This document shows, one piece after another, positions 30,262 through 38,867 of a stretch of 64,000 nucleotides of DNA. The DNA is from Herminiimonas sp. CN (GTDB lineage: Bacteria > Pseudomonadota > Gammaproteobacteria > Burkholderiales > Burkholderiaceae_D): positions 62,001-126,000 of the forward strand of contig NZ_AVCC01000001.1 in assembly GCF_000622895.1 (NCBI RefSeq), in the 5' to 3' direction. A program made the position numbers and the translations under genes. The notes below the pieces were generated by a model. It worked only from the letters and a program-made list of their open reading frames with translations. It was not told the origin of the DNA and did no database searches. Position 1 is the stretch's first letter, and the number at the start of each line of letters is the position of its first letter.

Positions 30262-32681
30262 TGCTGACCAACATCGGTAAAAAACTGATCGGCGACGGGG
30301 CAGAAACATATCTGCCCTTCGCGCTTTCCAAGCTGCGCTACTTCGCCAGTGTGCCGCAGCTGTTTCCGTTCAGTCGCACCATCCAGGCTGACGAGGCTAC
30401 GATCCTGCTGGAGCTGCAGTCGGCCGACGCCGGCCAAGTCACGATCTGGGTCCAGGGGTTCGGCTATGAGTTCGTATCGACGGGCGGCACCTGGGTGCCA
30501 GGCAGTATCGCCGGGTTCGACATGCTGTGCGGCTCTGCGGTTCGGATGAACAAGAAATTCAAGGCAAGCGCGGCCGGCTCTACCTCCGAGGACTCCCCCG
30601 ACGGCAGCTGGGAGTCCTCATATGTTCCGGACGACATGGCCAAATTCATGCCCCATAGAGGCATGTGGCAGATACAGAATCTGGTCGAGCATGCATATTT
30701 CGGCAGTGTTGACGGCAAGCTCGATACGTCGCGAATGTTAACTGACTCTTGGTCGTCTTCCACAGATACTACAAATCTGTTAGTGAACAGCATTGCCCTC
30801 GATTACGTGCGGTCCTACGACCTGACATATGATATCGCGCCTGGGCTATTCGAAAAAGGAGCGAAGCGTCCGATCGGCGATATAGGGCTGGCCCCCGATT
30901 CGGATTGGTATAAACGGGCGGCGATGCGTACCGTCGTCCACCCTGAGTACGGTCGACGTGTATTCCTGATCATGTCTGATGTGACGAACATGTTTCATGC
31001 CTACCCGATCGGAGCGACAGATAAAGAACTGTTAGCCGACCCGCTATATGCAGATCAACTGATCAAGACACAGGTCCCTGAGAAATATGTAAAGAGGCAG
31101 CAAGCACCATTGCCGGTCTGGGCACGTAGATCACCTACGGAGTCGGCCCGCGATTTTACACACCGGTTGGGAAAAGACTCAGAGGGGTGGGGGCAATATC
31201 TATACCAGTACCCTCAATACAGGTGGGCTTTCAACAGCACTGCGACCAGAGCCGCTTCTGTAGTGTATCGGGATTACCAAACTCCGAGGATTATGGAGCC
31301 CGGTCACCTCGATGAACTTGTTAGCTCCGCGCACGGTTCTGCCTTTGGTCCGGTGGAGTTCTTGATACAAGAGGCCTTGCCGGGGCTAATGGAACTGTCC
31401 ATCGAGCTGGCGATAACCGGGCCGAACCTGGAGGATTTCTCCTTCTCCGTAGCAGTCTCCCGGACCGTCGATCCGCACGAGACGAACAGCTATATCGTCG
31501 CTGCCGACTATTCCTGGGGCAAACGTCCAGGGGGTGAGGAGTACGGCGCTATGCTCGATGACCTGATCATTATGACCGCCGACGCTTACCCGTTCACAAG
31601 CAGCTACCCGGTGCCGGGGTATATCGCAGCTAATGAGCAGGTCGTCGTATCCATCAAAAACCTTACGGCCGGTACGACGATCAAACAACTCACGACATTC
31701 AAGATGGTGCGTGACAGTGGCGGCTCGTTGATCCCGACTCCGATTAATAGTGCTGACCCGGCCATCGCAAACTACCACTCGCAGATTTACTCGATGCGCA
31801 TCCTGTCCTATGACCTACGCGTCATGGCGCTGATGACGGAGTCTTGGTATGAGAAGAAGCACCGTGAATTCGATGGGGCGGTCCATAACGTCACTGACTT
31901 CATCAAGAAGCTCGACGTCACAATCTACGGTACAGCCGACCCTTCGCTTTATCTGGGTGACGACATGGCCCTGGCTGCGGAGATGGATACGTTCTCCGTC
32001 GTCGACCTCACAGGCATGACGTGGTTACCCCCAAACGATACCGGGGTGCTCACGGATAATGGCTCATCGATAGGACGCTTCCGCTATGCCGCGGTGACTA
32101 CTCCGCAGGCTGAGTTTCGCACCAGCTATTACCGCCCGGACCGCAGCATCCCGCCGCAGGCTATCTATAACACCGGGGCCGTCTGGTACGGGGTTCGGGC
32201 GCTCGGCTGCTTCGCCAGTAGCGACTTCTCCGCATTCACAGTACACCCTGAAGGGCACTGGAGTGTAGTGTCACCGCTAGTCGTGGCCTATCCAGGGCAA
32301 CAGGATTGGGTCAACAGTGCCGTACATACACCGCTAGACCCGATGAACGTTAAGCAGGGGTTTGTTGACACCATCTCTCTAAACATCCGGCAGAGCGATG
32401 GAACCTACGAGGATGTCAGAGCTGCTCACCTCGACCTCTATAACAGCGCCTATGGCAGAAGCGTGACGCAGGAAGACCTGTTCTACCTCTGTCAGCTGGC
32501 GGCGGGTAAGCTGCACCTCCAACACCCATTTAACGCGACGGATAGTTATCTGTTTGCTGCATCCGTGAATATCGGTCAGAACGTCGTCCTGACCGATAAG
32601 GGGGCGAGGGTCAGTAACATCGTCCGCGGCAGCAGCATGTTCTTCGGGCAGCTCAACAAAGACAAGAAAGCCACGCCATGA
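30261..32681 (+). CDS. Large tail/virion structural protein, 806 aa
   Basis: Begins MLTNIGKKLIGDGAETYLPF. Mostly beta with a mosaic of short domains, including FNSTATRAASVVYRDY and GAVWYGVRALGCFASSDFSAF. The C-terminal 100 residues (IDTISLNIRQ... ASVNIGQNVVLTDKGARVS) resemble a head-binding tail component. No enzyme motif. Its size and place between propeller genes and the repeat-rich fibre gene suggest a central piece of the short tail. The stop overlaps the next gene as ATGA. Confidence 0.7.
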   Translation: MLTNIGKKLIGDGAETYLPFALSKLRYFASVPQLFPFSRTIQADEATILLELQSADAGQVTIWVQGFGYEFVSTGGTWVPGSIAGFDMLCGSAVRMNKKFKASAAGSTSEDSPDGSWESSYVPDDMAKFMPHRGMWQIQNLVEHAYFGSVDGKLDTSRMLTDSWSSSTDTTNLLVNSIALDYVRSYDLTYDIAPGLFEKGAKRPIGDIGLAPDSDWYKRAAMRTVVHPEYGRRVFLIMSDVTNMFHAYPIGATDKELLADPLYADQLIKTQVPEKYVKRQQAPLPVWARRSPTESARDFTHRLGKDSEGWGQYLYQYPQYRWAFNSTATRAASVVYRDYQTPRIMEPGHLDELVSSAHGSAFGPVEFLIQEALPGLMELSIELAITGPNLEDFSFSVAVSRTVDPHETNSYIVAADYSWGKRPGGEEYGAMLDDLIIMTADAYPFTSSYPVPGYIAANEQVVVSIKNLTAGTTIKQLTTFKMVRDSGGSLIPTPINSADPAIANYHSQIYSMRILSYDLRVMALMTESWYEKKHREFDGAVHNVTDFIKKLDVTIYGTADPSLYLGDDMALAAEMDTFSVVDLTGMTWLPPNDTGVLTDNGSSIGRFRYAAVTTPQAEFRTSYYRPDRSIPPQAIYNTGAVWYGVRALGCFASSDFSAFTVHPEGHWSVVSPLVVAYPGQQDWVNSAVHTPLDPMNVKQGFVDTISLNIRQSDGTYEDVRAAHLDLYNSAYGRSVTQEDLFYLCQLAAGKLHLQHPFNATDSYLFAASVNIGQNVVLTDKGARVSNIVRGSSMFFGQLNKDKKATP

Positions 32682-34942
32682 CTATACTCAGTAAGGAGGT
32701 AACCTACCGGTACACGCCGGAGGTGCCGACGAACCCAGGACGAAGCGGCTACTGGATACCCGACCCTCAATACTATACGCCGGGGGCCGAAGACATCGTC
32801 ATGTGGGCAGGGCAAACGGGCCTGAATTACTTCAGTGTGTACCGGGTGGCTCCACTCGCCATCGGATTCGTTACGTACCCAGTCCAGCTTGTTCCGGCCA
32901 AGTGGATATTACCGACCCCCTACAAGCTGGGAACTCCCGCCACGAACATTCCCGATTTCCACCTGGGGTGGAATTCCGGGGCAGTCGGTATCGCCGTAGT
33001 CGAGGGCGACAAAGCGTTTCACTTCAGTGCCCTCGCCTCTATCGTGGGCGGCGTAGTCGGACTAAGCCATGCGGATGCCGGCAACAGTCATGCGGCAGTC
33101 GAGTACGGGATATACCTGACGGGGGGTCTGGCGTGTGTTAAAGAGCAGGGGCAAGACCGTGGGCACAAGACGGTGTTCGCCAGTAGCGACGTGTTTACGA
33201 TCCAACGCCGCGGCGCTGAGATCAGCTACTACCAGAACGACACGCTGCTGTACGCCAGCCTGGTGCCGAGCGGCGATACTGCGCTGGTCGTAAACACGAT
33301 GCTGTACAGTGGCGGCGACACGATCGTCAACCCGCAAATCGATACTATTCTGCGCGGGGTCGCGGGGCACTGGAAAGGCCCCGGGACCGGAGGGACTACG
33401 GGGGGCGACGGCGACCCAAGCGACCTGGTTGATACTGGGGAATGGGTACTGGACGGGTCTGGCGGATGGACCCCAGTAACGTACAGCGCCGGCCTTGCTC
33501 CACTCCGTACCTTGGGGTACGACGTAGGTCAGGACGGGGGTAATACTTACCTGGCGCCGCTCAGAACGGCTATCGGGATGCATACCGGAATCACCGCGCA
33601 CACGAGCCTAGCGCCAACGAAGGTTGTGGGGGCCAGTTTTAACTACGGCGCAGGAGCGGTGGCGTTGACCCCCCTTAACACGAAGGTCGAATCTGGAGGC
33701 GATGCGCTTATGCCCCAATTCGCGCTAAGTGCGGCCAGCATGTCACCCCTACAAGTTTCTGGGAGATGGCTCAACGGTACGAATGGAGTTGGCGCTGTCG
33801 AACTGTCCATGACGGCTACGAACGGAGCCGACCACGCCCATGGGGAATCTCGGGTAGAGCTCGCCTTCACAGAAGCCTTCGGTAGCGAACCGGTAGGAAG
33901 CCGGGGCTATGCATTCCTCACCAACCCACGAGCTGGCAAGCTGACCGCCTCCGGCACCCGCCGTGAACCGAATGCGTTCAGGGGCAGCATCAGGGGTAAG
34001 TTGACCGCAAATTGCGGCGGTGTCGCCAAACTGGGCGCCGAGTCGGGAAACCTGATGGCGACCGGCATCGGCGTGATCATCGGTCGCGCCTATCTGGCCG
34101 CGCAACCCGGTAAACTGACCGCCTCCGGCACCGCTGGCGGAATCGCCTCCGCGCGCATGGTGCAGCCGGGCAAATCGAAAGTCGTCGCGTACTCCGGCGC
34201 GGTATTGTCGGTGCGCATCGGTGGTCAAGGCAAGATTACGGCCGGCGGCACCCAGGGCAGCGTTGGTCGCGCCATCATGCGGTTGCCACTATGCCGATTC
34301 GCCGCGTCGGGCCACGCCGAGAATTTCGGCGTGGCCCGGCTGGTTGGGCCGAGACTGCGTCCGGCCGGCTCCGGCGCCGCGCGCCTGGTCAATCCCGGCT
34401 ACCGGCTGGTGGCCTACGGCAGTGCGGTGGTGGCGCTCGAGTACGAGGCCTACGCGGTGAACTTGCTGACCGGACTCGACCGCAATCCGCAGAACCAGTT
34501 CGACCCCGACGTCAGAGAAGTCACGCACTACACCAACTACCCGTTCACGCAAATTGTGCGCTTCCACGACCACTATTATGGCGTGGCGGCCGATGGCCTG
34601 TACCTGCTGGAGGGCGACACCGATGCCGGCGCACCGATCGCATGGTCGCTGCGTACCGCGCTGACCGACGCCGGCAGCAAGCAGCTGAAGCGGGTGCGCT
34701 CGGTCTACATCGGTGCGCGCCTGATCTCCCAGGTAGAGGTCACGCTGGTGGTTGGCGAAGAACAGAACCTGACCTACAGTTACACGACGCCGCGCTCCAG
34801 CACCGCACAGAATTACCGGCAAGTCTTCGGTAAGGGCGTGCGCACGCGTTACTTCGCGTTGGAGCTGGCCGACCCGGCCGGCGGCTTCATTGAGATCGAC
34901 TCCCTCGACCTCGAAAACGAAATCCTGGAAAGGGCGATCTAA
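32678..34942 (+). CDS. Repeat-containing tail fibre-like protein, 754 aa
   Basis: The first 210 residues start MTILSKEVTYRYTPEVPTNP and look like an assembly domain (SVYRVAPLAIGFVTYP). A Gly-rich linker follows (GPGTGGTTGGDGDPSD). From about residue 400 to 590 there are about eight repeats of roughly 22-26 residues with the core [RQ]PGKLTASGTA or variants (SRGYAFLTNPRAGKLTASGT, AYLAAQPGKLTASG, GGQGKITAGGT). The end is a beta domain (about 600-754, HYTNYPFTQIVRFHDHYYGV). A repeat shaft with terminal domains fits a tail fibre. A tiny ORF lies between it and the next gene. Confidence 0.75.
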   Translation: MTILSKEVTYRYTPEVPTNPGRSGYWIPDPQYYTPGAEDIVMWAGQTGLNYFSVYRVAPLAIGFVTYPVQLVPAKWILPTPYKLGTPATNIPDFHLGWNSGAVGIAVVEGDKAFHFSALASIVGGVVGLSHADAGNSHAAVEYGIYLTGGLACVKEQGQDRGHKTVFASSDVFTIQRRGAEISYYQNDTLLYASLVPSGDTALVVNTMLYSGGDTIVNPQIDTILRGVAGHWKGPGTGGTTGGDGDPSDLVDTGEWVLDGSGGWTPVTYSAGLAPLRTLGYDVGQDGGNTYLAPLRTAIGMHTGITAHTSLAPTKVVGASFNYGAGAVALTPLNTKVESGGDALMPQFALSAASMSPLQVSGRWLNGTNGVGAVELSMTATNGADHAHGESRVELAFTEAFGSEPVGSRGYAFLTNPRAGKLTASGTRREPNAFRGSIRGKLTANCGGVAKLGAESGNLMATGIGVIIGRAYLAAQPGKLTASGTAGGIASARMVQPGKSKVVAYSGAVLSVRIGGQGKITAGGTQGSVGRAIMRLPLCRFAASGHAENFGVARLVGPRLRPAGSGAARLVNPGYRLVAYGSAVVALEYEAYAVNLLTGLDRNPQNQFDPDVREVTHYTNYPFTQIVRFHDHYYGVAADGLYLLEGDTDAGAPIAWSLRTALTDAGSKQLKRVRSVYIGARLISQVEVTLVVGEEQNLTYSYTTPRSSTAQNYRQVFGKGVRTRYFALELADPAGGFIEIDSLDLENEILERAI

Positions 34943-34987
34943 ATGGCTGCTTTCGAAAACCAAACCCCTAAAAAGAGGAGTTCTTAA
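34943..34987 (+). CDS. Tiny leader-like ORF, 14 codons
   Basis: Reads MAAFENQTPKKRSS, with AAGGGCG before it, and ends in TAATG shared with the next gene. It fills nearly the whole gap between two large genes, as the similar ORF at 30226 does. Probably a coupling or leader peptide rather than a folded protein. Confidence 0.35.
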   Translation: MAAFENQTPKKRSS

Positions 34988-36885
34988 TGTCCGCAGGAAT
35001 CGACGCACTCATCAATGACGCGCGCGGCTTTGCCGCCACTACTTTCGATGGCGCGCAGGGGGCGATGAACTCTGCCCAGAGCGCGATCAGCGGCATTTCG
35101 GGCGGCACCTCGGCCCACTTCGCCATGCCGGGCCTGCCGCAGCTGCCGCCGTTTGCCCCCGCCGTCGCCCCGACTTTCTCGGCGCCCGGGTTCGTGACTC
35201 CCACTCGCCCGAACGCGCCGGAGATGCCGACGCCGATTCCCGACCCCCTGGGTGGGCTGGGCGGCGAGCCGCACCTGAATGCCTCCAGCCCGAATATCAA
35301 CCTCGACGCGATCCCGAAGCCGTCCCAGCTGGGCAGCTTCGTCGGCACCGCACCGACGGTCAGGACTGACTTTACTTTCCCCGATGCACCGGACTTGATC
35401 GTTCCTGCATTGCCGAATATCGTCGACCGGACGGCGCCGACCAAGCCCGACATACTGCTGCCGCGCTTCGACGCGCTGAAGCCGGACGATCTGGGCGCCG
35501 CCCCGAGCGACTATGCCGAGCAGTTCACCACCGCTTACCGCGATGCGGCGCCGTCGATGGTGGCGGCACTGGACGGCCAGCTCGACAGCATGCTGGCGCG
35601 CTACAACCCGCAGTACAAAAACCAGATGTCCAGGATCGAGGACAAGCTGAGCACGTATCTGGACGGCGGCACCGCCCTGAGCCCGGCAACCGAAAACGCG
35701 ATCTATGAACGCAGTCGCGACAAGGTCAATGCCGAGTACCGGCGCACCCGCGACCTCGCGCTGAAGGACGCCGCCAAGCGCGGCTTCACGCTGCCGTCCG
35801 GCGCGTTGTTTTCCGCCATGCAGCAGGCGCGGCAGGGCGGGGCTGACAACAACGCACGGGCCTCGACCGAGATCGCGGTTAAGCAGGCCGAACTGGAGCA
35901 GCAAAACATGCAGTGGGCGGTGACCACCTCGACCGGCCTGCGCACCGCGGTGCTGTCGGCCTCGATCAGCTACCACCAGAACCTGATCGGCCTGAACGGC
36001 CAGGCGCTGGAGTATGCGAAGTCGATCCTGTCAGCGATGATTGAAATCTACAACACGTTGGTCAAGGCGTATCAGGCCAAGCTGGAGGGCTACAAGGCCG
36101 AGGCTTCGGTGTTCGAGACCAAACTCAAGGGCGCGCTGGCCAGCATCGAACTGTTCAAGGCCGAGATCGCCGCGCTGCAGGCGCTGACCCAGGTCGATGT
36201 CGCCAAGGTCGGCGTCTACCGCGAGCAGATCAGTGCGATGACCTCATTGGTCACCATGTACCGGACCCGCATCGACGCAGTGGTCAGCCAGGCGTCTCTG
36301 GAGAAGCTGAAGCTGGAGATGTTCGGCCAGCAGGTGCAGGCCTACGCGGTGCAGACCCAAGCCAAGACCGCCGAGTGGCAGGGTTTCACCGCCGCGGTTG
36401 GTGGCGAAGAAGCCAAGGCGCGTGTCTACGGCACCCAGGTGCAGGCCTATGCGGCCGAGTGGACCGGTTACAAGGCCAAGGTGGAGGCCAAGAGCGAGCA
36501 GGTCAGGGCGGTGGCGATGAGCAATCAGGCCAAGGCCACCTATGCGGCAGCCCAGGTCAACGCCTTCTCGGCGCTGGTGGGCGCCGAGGGCAGCCGGGTC
36601 TCCAGCATGATCCAATACCAGAACCAGACCGTGCAGGCGTATCAGGTAGCCAGTCAGGCTGCAGTGGCCGCCGCCCAGTCGGCGACAGCGAACTACAAGG
36701 CGGTTGGGGACATCGGCGTCGCCGTCGCAGGCATGGACGTGCAGGCCCAGCTCGGCTCCGCACAGGTCAACCTGGCGCGTGCCAAGGCAGTGGCGGACAC
36801 CGCGATGACGGCCGGCAGCGTGTACGGCCAGCTGGCGTCGGCGGCACTGTCGGGGATGAATACGTTGGTGGTGAACAACGCTTGA
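34987..36885 (+). CDS. Long helical virion protein with proline-rich N-terminus, 632 aa
   Basis: The first 150 residues contain many Pro and Phe (LPQLPPFAPAVAPTFSAPGF) in an open, disordered or polyproline segment. From about 170 to the end it is nearly all helix with Ala/Gln/Val heptads (QAKTAEWQGFTAAVGGEEAK, SNQAKATYAAAQVNAFSALV), like long coiled-coil internal or ejection proteins. The C-terminus has a hydrophobic stretch (AVAGMDVQAQLGSAQVNLAR). It lies upstream of the accessory cassette and the internal virion genes. Ribosome site AGAGGAG. Confidence 0.7.
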   Translation: MSAGIDALINDARGFAATTFDGAQGAMNSAQSAISGISGGTSAHFAMPGLPQLPPFAPAVAPTFSAPGFVTPTRPNAPEMPTPIPDPLGGLGGEPHLNASSPNINLDAIPKPSQLGSFVGTAPTVRTDFTFPDAPDLIVPALPNIVDRTAPTKPDILLPRFDALKPDDLGAAPSDYAEQFTTAYRDAAPSMVAALDGQLDSMLARYNPQYKNQMSRIEDKLSTYLDGGTALSPATENAIYERSRDKVNAEYRRTRDLALKDAAKRGFTLPSGALFSAMQQARQGGADNNARASTEIAVKQAELEQQNMQWAVTTSTGLRTAVLSASISYHQNLIGLNGQALEYAKSILSAMIEIYNTLVKAYQAKLEGYKAEASVFETKLKGALASIELFKAEIAALQALTQVDVAKVGVYREQISAMTSLVTMYRTRIDAVVSQASLEKLKLEMFGQQVQAYAVQTQAKTAEWQGFTAAVGGEEAKARVYGTQVQAYAAEWTGYKAKVEAKSEQVRAVAMSNQAKATYAAAQVNAFSALVGAEGSRVSSMIQYQNQTVQAYQVASQAAVAAAQSATANYKAVGDIGVAVAGMDVQAQLGSAQVNLARAKAVADTAMTAGSVYGQLASAALSGMNTLVVNNA

Positions 36886-36959
36886 GGATAGAAAATGTAC
36901 GGAGGGTAACAAAACTCGGTGTAGGATATGAGTTTGTTAAGATTTCTCTGAGGGACGAT

Positions 36960-37232
36960 ATGAGTAACCTGAACACCGTGCAGAAGCTGTTTTGCCCGAA
37001 ATGCGGGCACGGGTTCTTACACACCATAAAGGGAAGCAAGAAATTTAGCGCAAGCGTTGCCGGGATGGCTGTAGGCGCGAAGCTCGGCGCTGGGGCAGGC
37101 ATTGCTATCCTCGGCACCGCAGTTTCGGGTGCTTGGGTTGCGATCCCAGTTCTAGCCGCGGGAGGGTACTTAATAGGTAAGAAAGCGTCGGGTCCGAAAT
37201 GCCCGGAGTGCTCCACGAAGTTCTCGGTGTAG
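36960..37232 (+). CDS. Zinc-ribbon membrane hairpin protein, 90 aa
   Basis: Start at 36960 (MSNLNTVQKLFCPKCGHG), behind CTGAGGG. Two Cys pairs frame the chain: Cys12/Cys15 (CPKC) and CPEC near residue 80. Between them are two Gly/Ala-rich hydrophobic segments (about 33-50 and 57-76), so both ends probably face the same side and could build one zinc ribbon across the membrane hairpin. It opens the accessory cassette that ends at 38771. Function unknown. Confidence 0.75.
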   Translation: MSNLNTVQKLFCPKCGHGFLHTIKGSKKFSASVAGMAVGAKLGAGAGIAILGTAVSGAWVAIPVLAAGGYLIGKKASGPKCPECSTKFSV

Positions 37233-37259
37233 CCCTACGGCGGATGGAGGGCACCACTC

Positions 37260-37787
37260 GTGAAGTCGCTACATAAGGAATTTTTGGGCAGGCAGTTCGA
37301 CCCCCACGTCGCGCTTGCTCAGTTCACTGCTGATGAACAGCGGCTATTGACCAGGTACGGTGCTTGGCTTAATGCACTGATGGTAGGGGCGATCACCCCG
37401 ATGACCTCTGCGCAGCAGCACTTCATGGGTATGTGTTCTGGTAGAGCGGTCACCTACGGGGCGTACGAGGAGGCGTGGCGAAAGTATATGCTGGAGCGGT
37501 GGTATATGTTCGCGTTGGAGATGGACCAGAGTTTAACGAACTCCGACATTTACACGTACCCTGACGTACTCAAGTGCTTTTCGCGTCTATACGCACAGGG
37601 GCATAAGGGAGCGAAAGACTGGTTTGTAAAAGAAAGCACTGGCTACCATAAATTCGAACCAGAACCTCCTGATGACCCTGAGGCGCCACTACTGATGAGG
37701 CTACATCCGGTGGGTATACGTTCCACGTACAGGCATGGGGACCTGCTTGACTCGCCGGGCCGACTCCCTGGTAGCTATGACGGATGA
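37260..37787 (+). CDS. DUF413 (MaoP-like) protein, 175 aa, GTG start
   Basis: GTG at 37260 follows GGAGG nine bases earlier. Residues about 8-85 fit DUF413, known from the Escherichia coli MaoP protein that acts at the chromosome maoS site in Ori macrodomain organisation: GRQFDPHVALAQFTADEQ, LLTRYGAWLNALMVGAITPM, QQHFMGMCSG, EAWRKYM. The C-terminal 90 residues are not part of that family and contain an acidic Pro-rich stretch (FEPEPPDDPEAP). In a phage it might influence host chromosome organisation or binding of host factors, but nothing shows this directly. Confidence 0.7.
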   Translation: MKSLHKEFLGRQFDPHVALAQFTADEQRLLTRYGAWLNALMVGAITPMTSAQQHFMGMCSGRAVTYGAYEEAWRKYMLERWYMFALEMDQSLTNSDIYTYPDVLKCFSRLYAQGHKGAKDWFVKESTGYHKFEPEPPDDPEAPLLMRLHPVGIRSTYRHGDLLDSPGRLPGSYDG

Positions 37788-37902
37788 GAACAATAGCTAG
37801 GATGTTCGCCAGACAAAGGTAGGGCCAGCTACATGAACATCGTACGAGCAACGCTTGAGGACAGAACGAATGTTTCTGAGATGGAGCTAGGGAGGGTAGT
37901 TC

Positions 37903-38511
37903 ATGGACGGAGTAAGCGAGCAGGATTATCTTGTCGGTTGGGAAGTCTTCCATAAATCGTATGGGGCGGGGGTGATAGTCTCTGCTGCCTACAAACGCTT
38001 CGTCTGCGAGTTTCAGTCTGGGCTGCGGGAGTTCCCATACGGTGTGCTTGCGTCAGGTGATTTTCGTGGCGAACCTGGAAAGATTACTCGGCGATTAGCC
38101 GTACTCGATAAAACCAAAGCGCAAGAGCGGCTGGGGGAAGCGGCGGCGGAAGCGAAGCGGTATGGGTTACGCCAGTATGAGCGGGACGTGGAGTCGTGTC
38201 TCGGCGGCAGAGCGGTAGTCAGCTTGGAGCCGTTGCGGGCAGCTATTAGGCACTACAGCATGACGGACATCTGGCGTGATGGGATCGGCGAGCGCACACT
38301 GGAAGAAAGCTACGCGAGGGGTGTAAAGCGGGTCTTGGCGGCCAGAGACATGTATCTCAGGCTCATGTCCAATCAACCTGACTTCGACAGTGATTTTCGG
38401 CGATGGGCTATTAAGAAAGCACTGGGGTTGCGCACGAGTACAAGATACTCAGCGCAGCCCACAGGTAGGAAACTATGGAGAGGCTGGGGCGCAAGTCCTT
38501 CGGAAGAATAA
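37903..38511 (+). CDS. Accessory protein with small Tudor-like N-terminal domain, 202 aa
   Basis: Begins MDGVSEQDYLVGWEVFHKSY. The first 60 residues contain G-x-x-V-x-H-x-x-[YF]-G-x-G-x-[IV] followed by beta strands (VFHKSYGAGVIVSAAYKRFV and EFPYGVL), the shape of small SH3/Tudor-like domains found at the ends of DNA- or RNA-acting proteins. The remaining 140 residues are helical and basic. A 115-base gap precedes it without a supported gene. Its stop overlaps the next start. Confidence 0.65.
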   Translation: MDGVSEQDYLVGWEVFHKSYGAGVIVSAAYKRFVCEFQSGLREFPYGVLASGDFRGEPGKITRRLAVLDKTKAQERLGEAAAEAKRYGLRQYERDVESCLGGRAVVSLEPLRAAIRHYSMTDIWRDGIGERTLEESYARGVKRVLAARDMYLRLMSNQPDFDSDFRRWAIKKALGLRTSTRYSAQPTGRKLWRGWGASPSEE

Positions 38512-38771
38512 TGAAAACCATAATATTTAGCCTATGCCTAATCAGCCAGTTCGCTTGGGCGGATTCGACCGATACCCGTCGCCTGAATGACATGATCGTG
38601 AAAGCGGTGCAGGCCAGGGACTACGAGAGGGCCCGGTCGTTGACGGTCACGCAGGAGCAGCGCGACTACGTGGAGCAGTCGGTCGTATATGACAGGCAGG
38701 CGACTGCTGAGCGGAAGCGGCCGAAAGCGACAAGTTGCTACACTGCCGGAAACAGAGTTATGTGCTACTAA
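38511..38771 (+). CDS. Small secreted protein with signal peptide, 86 aa
   Basis: Start at 38511 overlaps the stop before it. A clear signal peptide: basic start MKT, hydrophobic core IIFSLCLISQF and an AWA-DS cleavage site after residue 17. The mature part is short and charged, with helices (RRLNDMIVKAVQARDYERAR) and a C-terminal Cys pair (SCYTAGNRVMCY) that could form a disulfide. It would be exported to the periplasm. In a prophage this could be a lysogenic conversion or surface-exclusion factor; that is inference. Confidence 0.7.
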   Translation: MKTIIFSLCLISQFAWADSTDTRRLNDMIVKAVQARDYERARSLTVTQEQRDYVEQSVVYDRQATAERKRPKATSCYTAGNRVMCY

Positions 38772-38776
38772 ATCAG

Positions 38777-38801
38777 AAAGGCAGTTCGCTGCCTTTTCTT
38801 T
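38777..38801 (+). terminator. Intrinsic terminator ending the accessory cassette
   Basis: AAAGGCAG at 38777-38784, loop TTCG, CTGCCTTT at 38789-38796, followed by TCTTTC. Stable UUCG-type tetraloop. It follows the secreted-protein gene by 5 bases and separates the cassette from the internal virion genes, so those may have their own promoter in the AT-rich stretch 38810-38865. Confidence 0.85.
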
Positions 38802-38867
38802 CGCCCTGTACTCTTCCGTTCTAATTAGATACACTCGCATCTAAGCATAATCTTATATAGAGGCACC

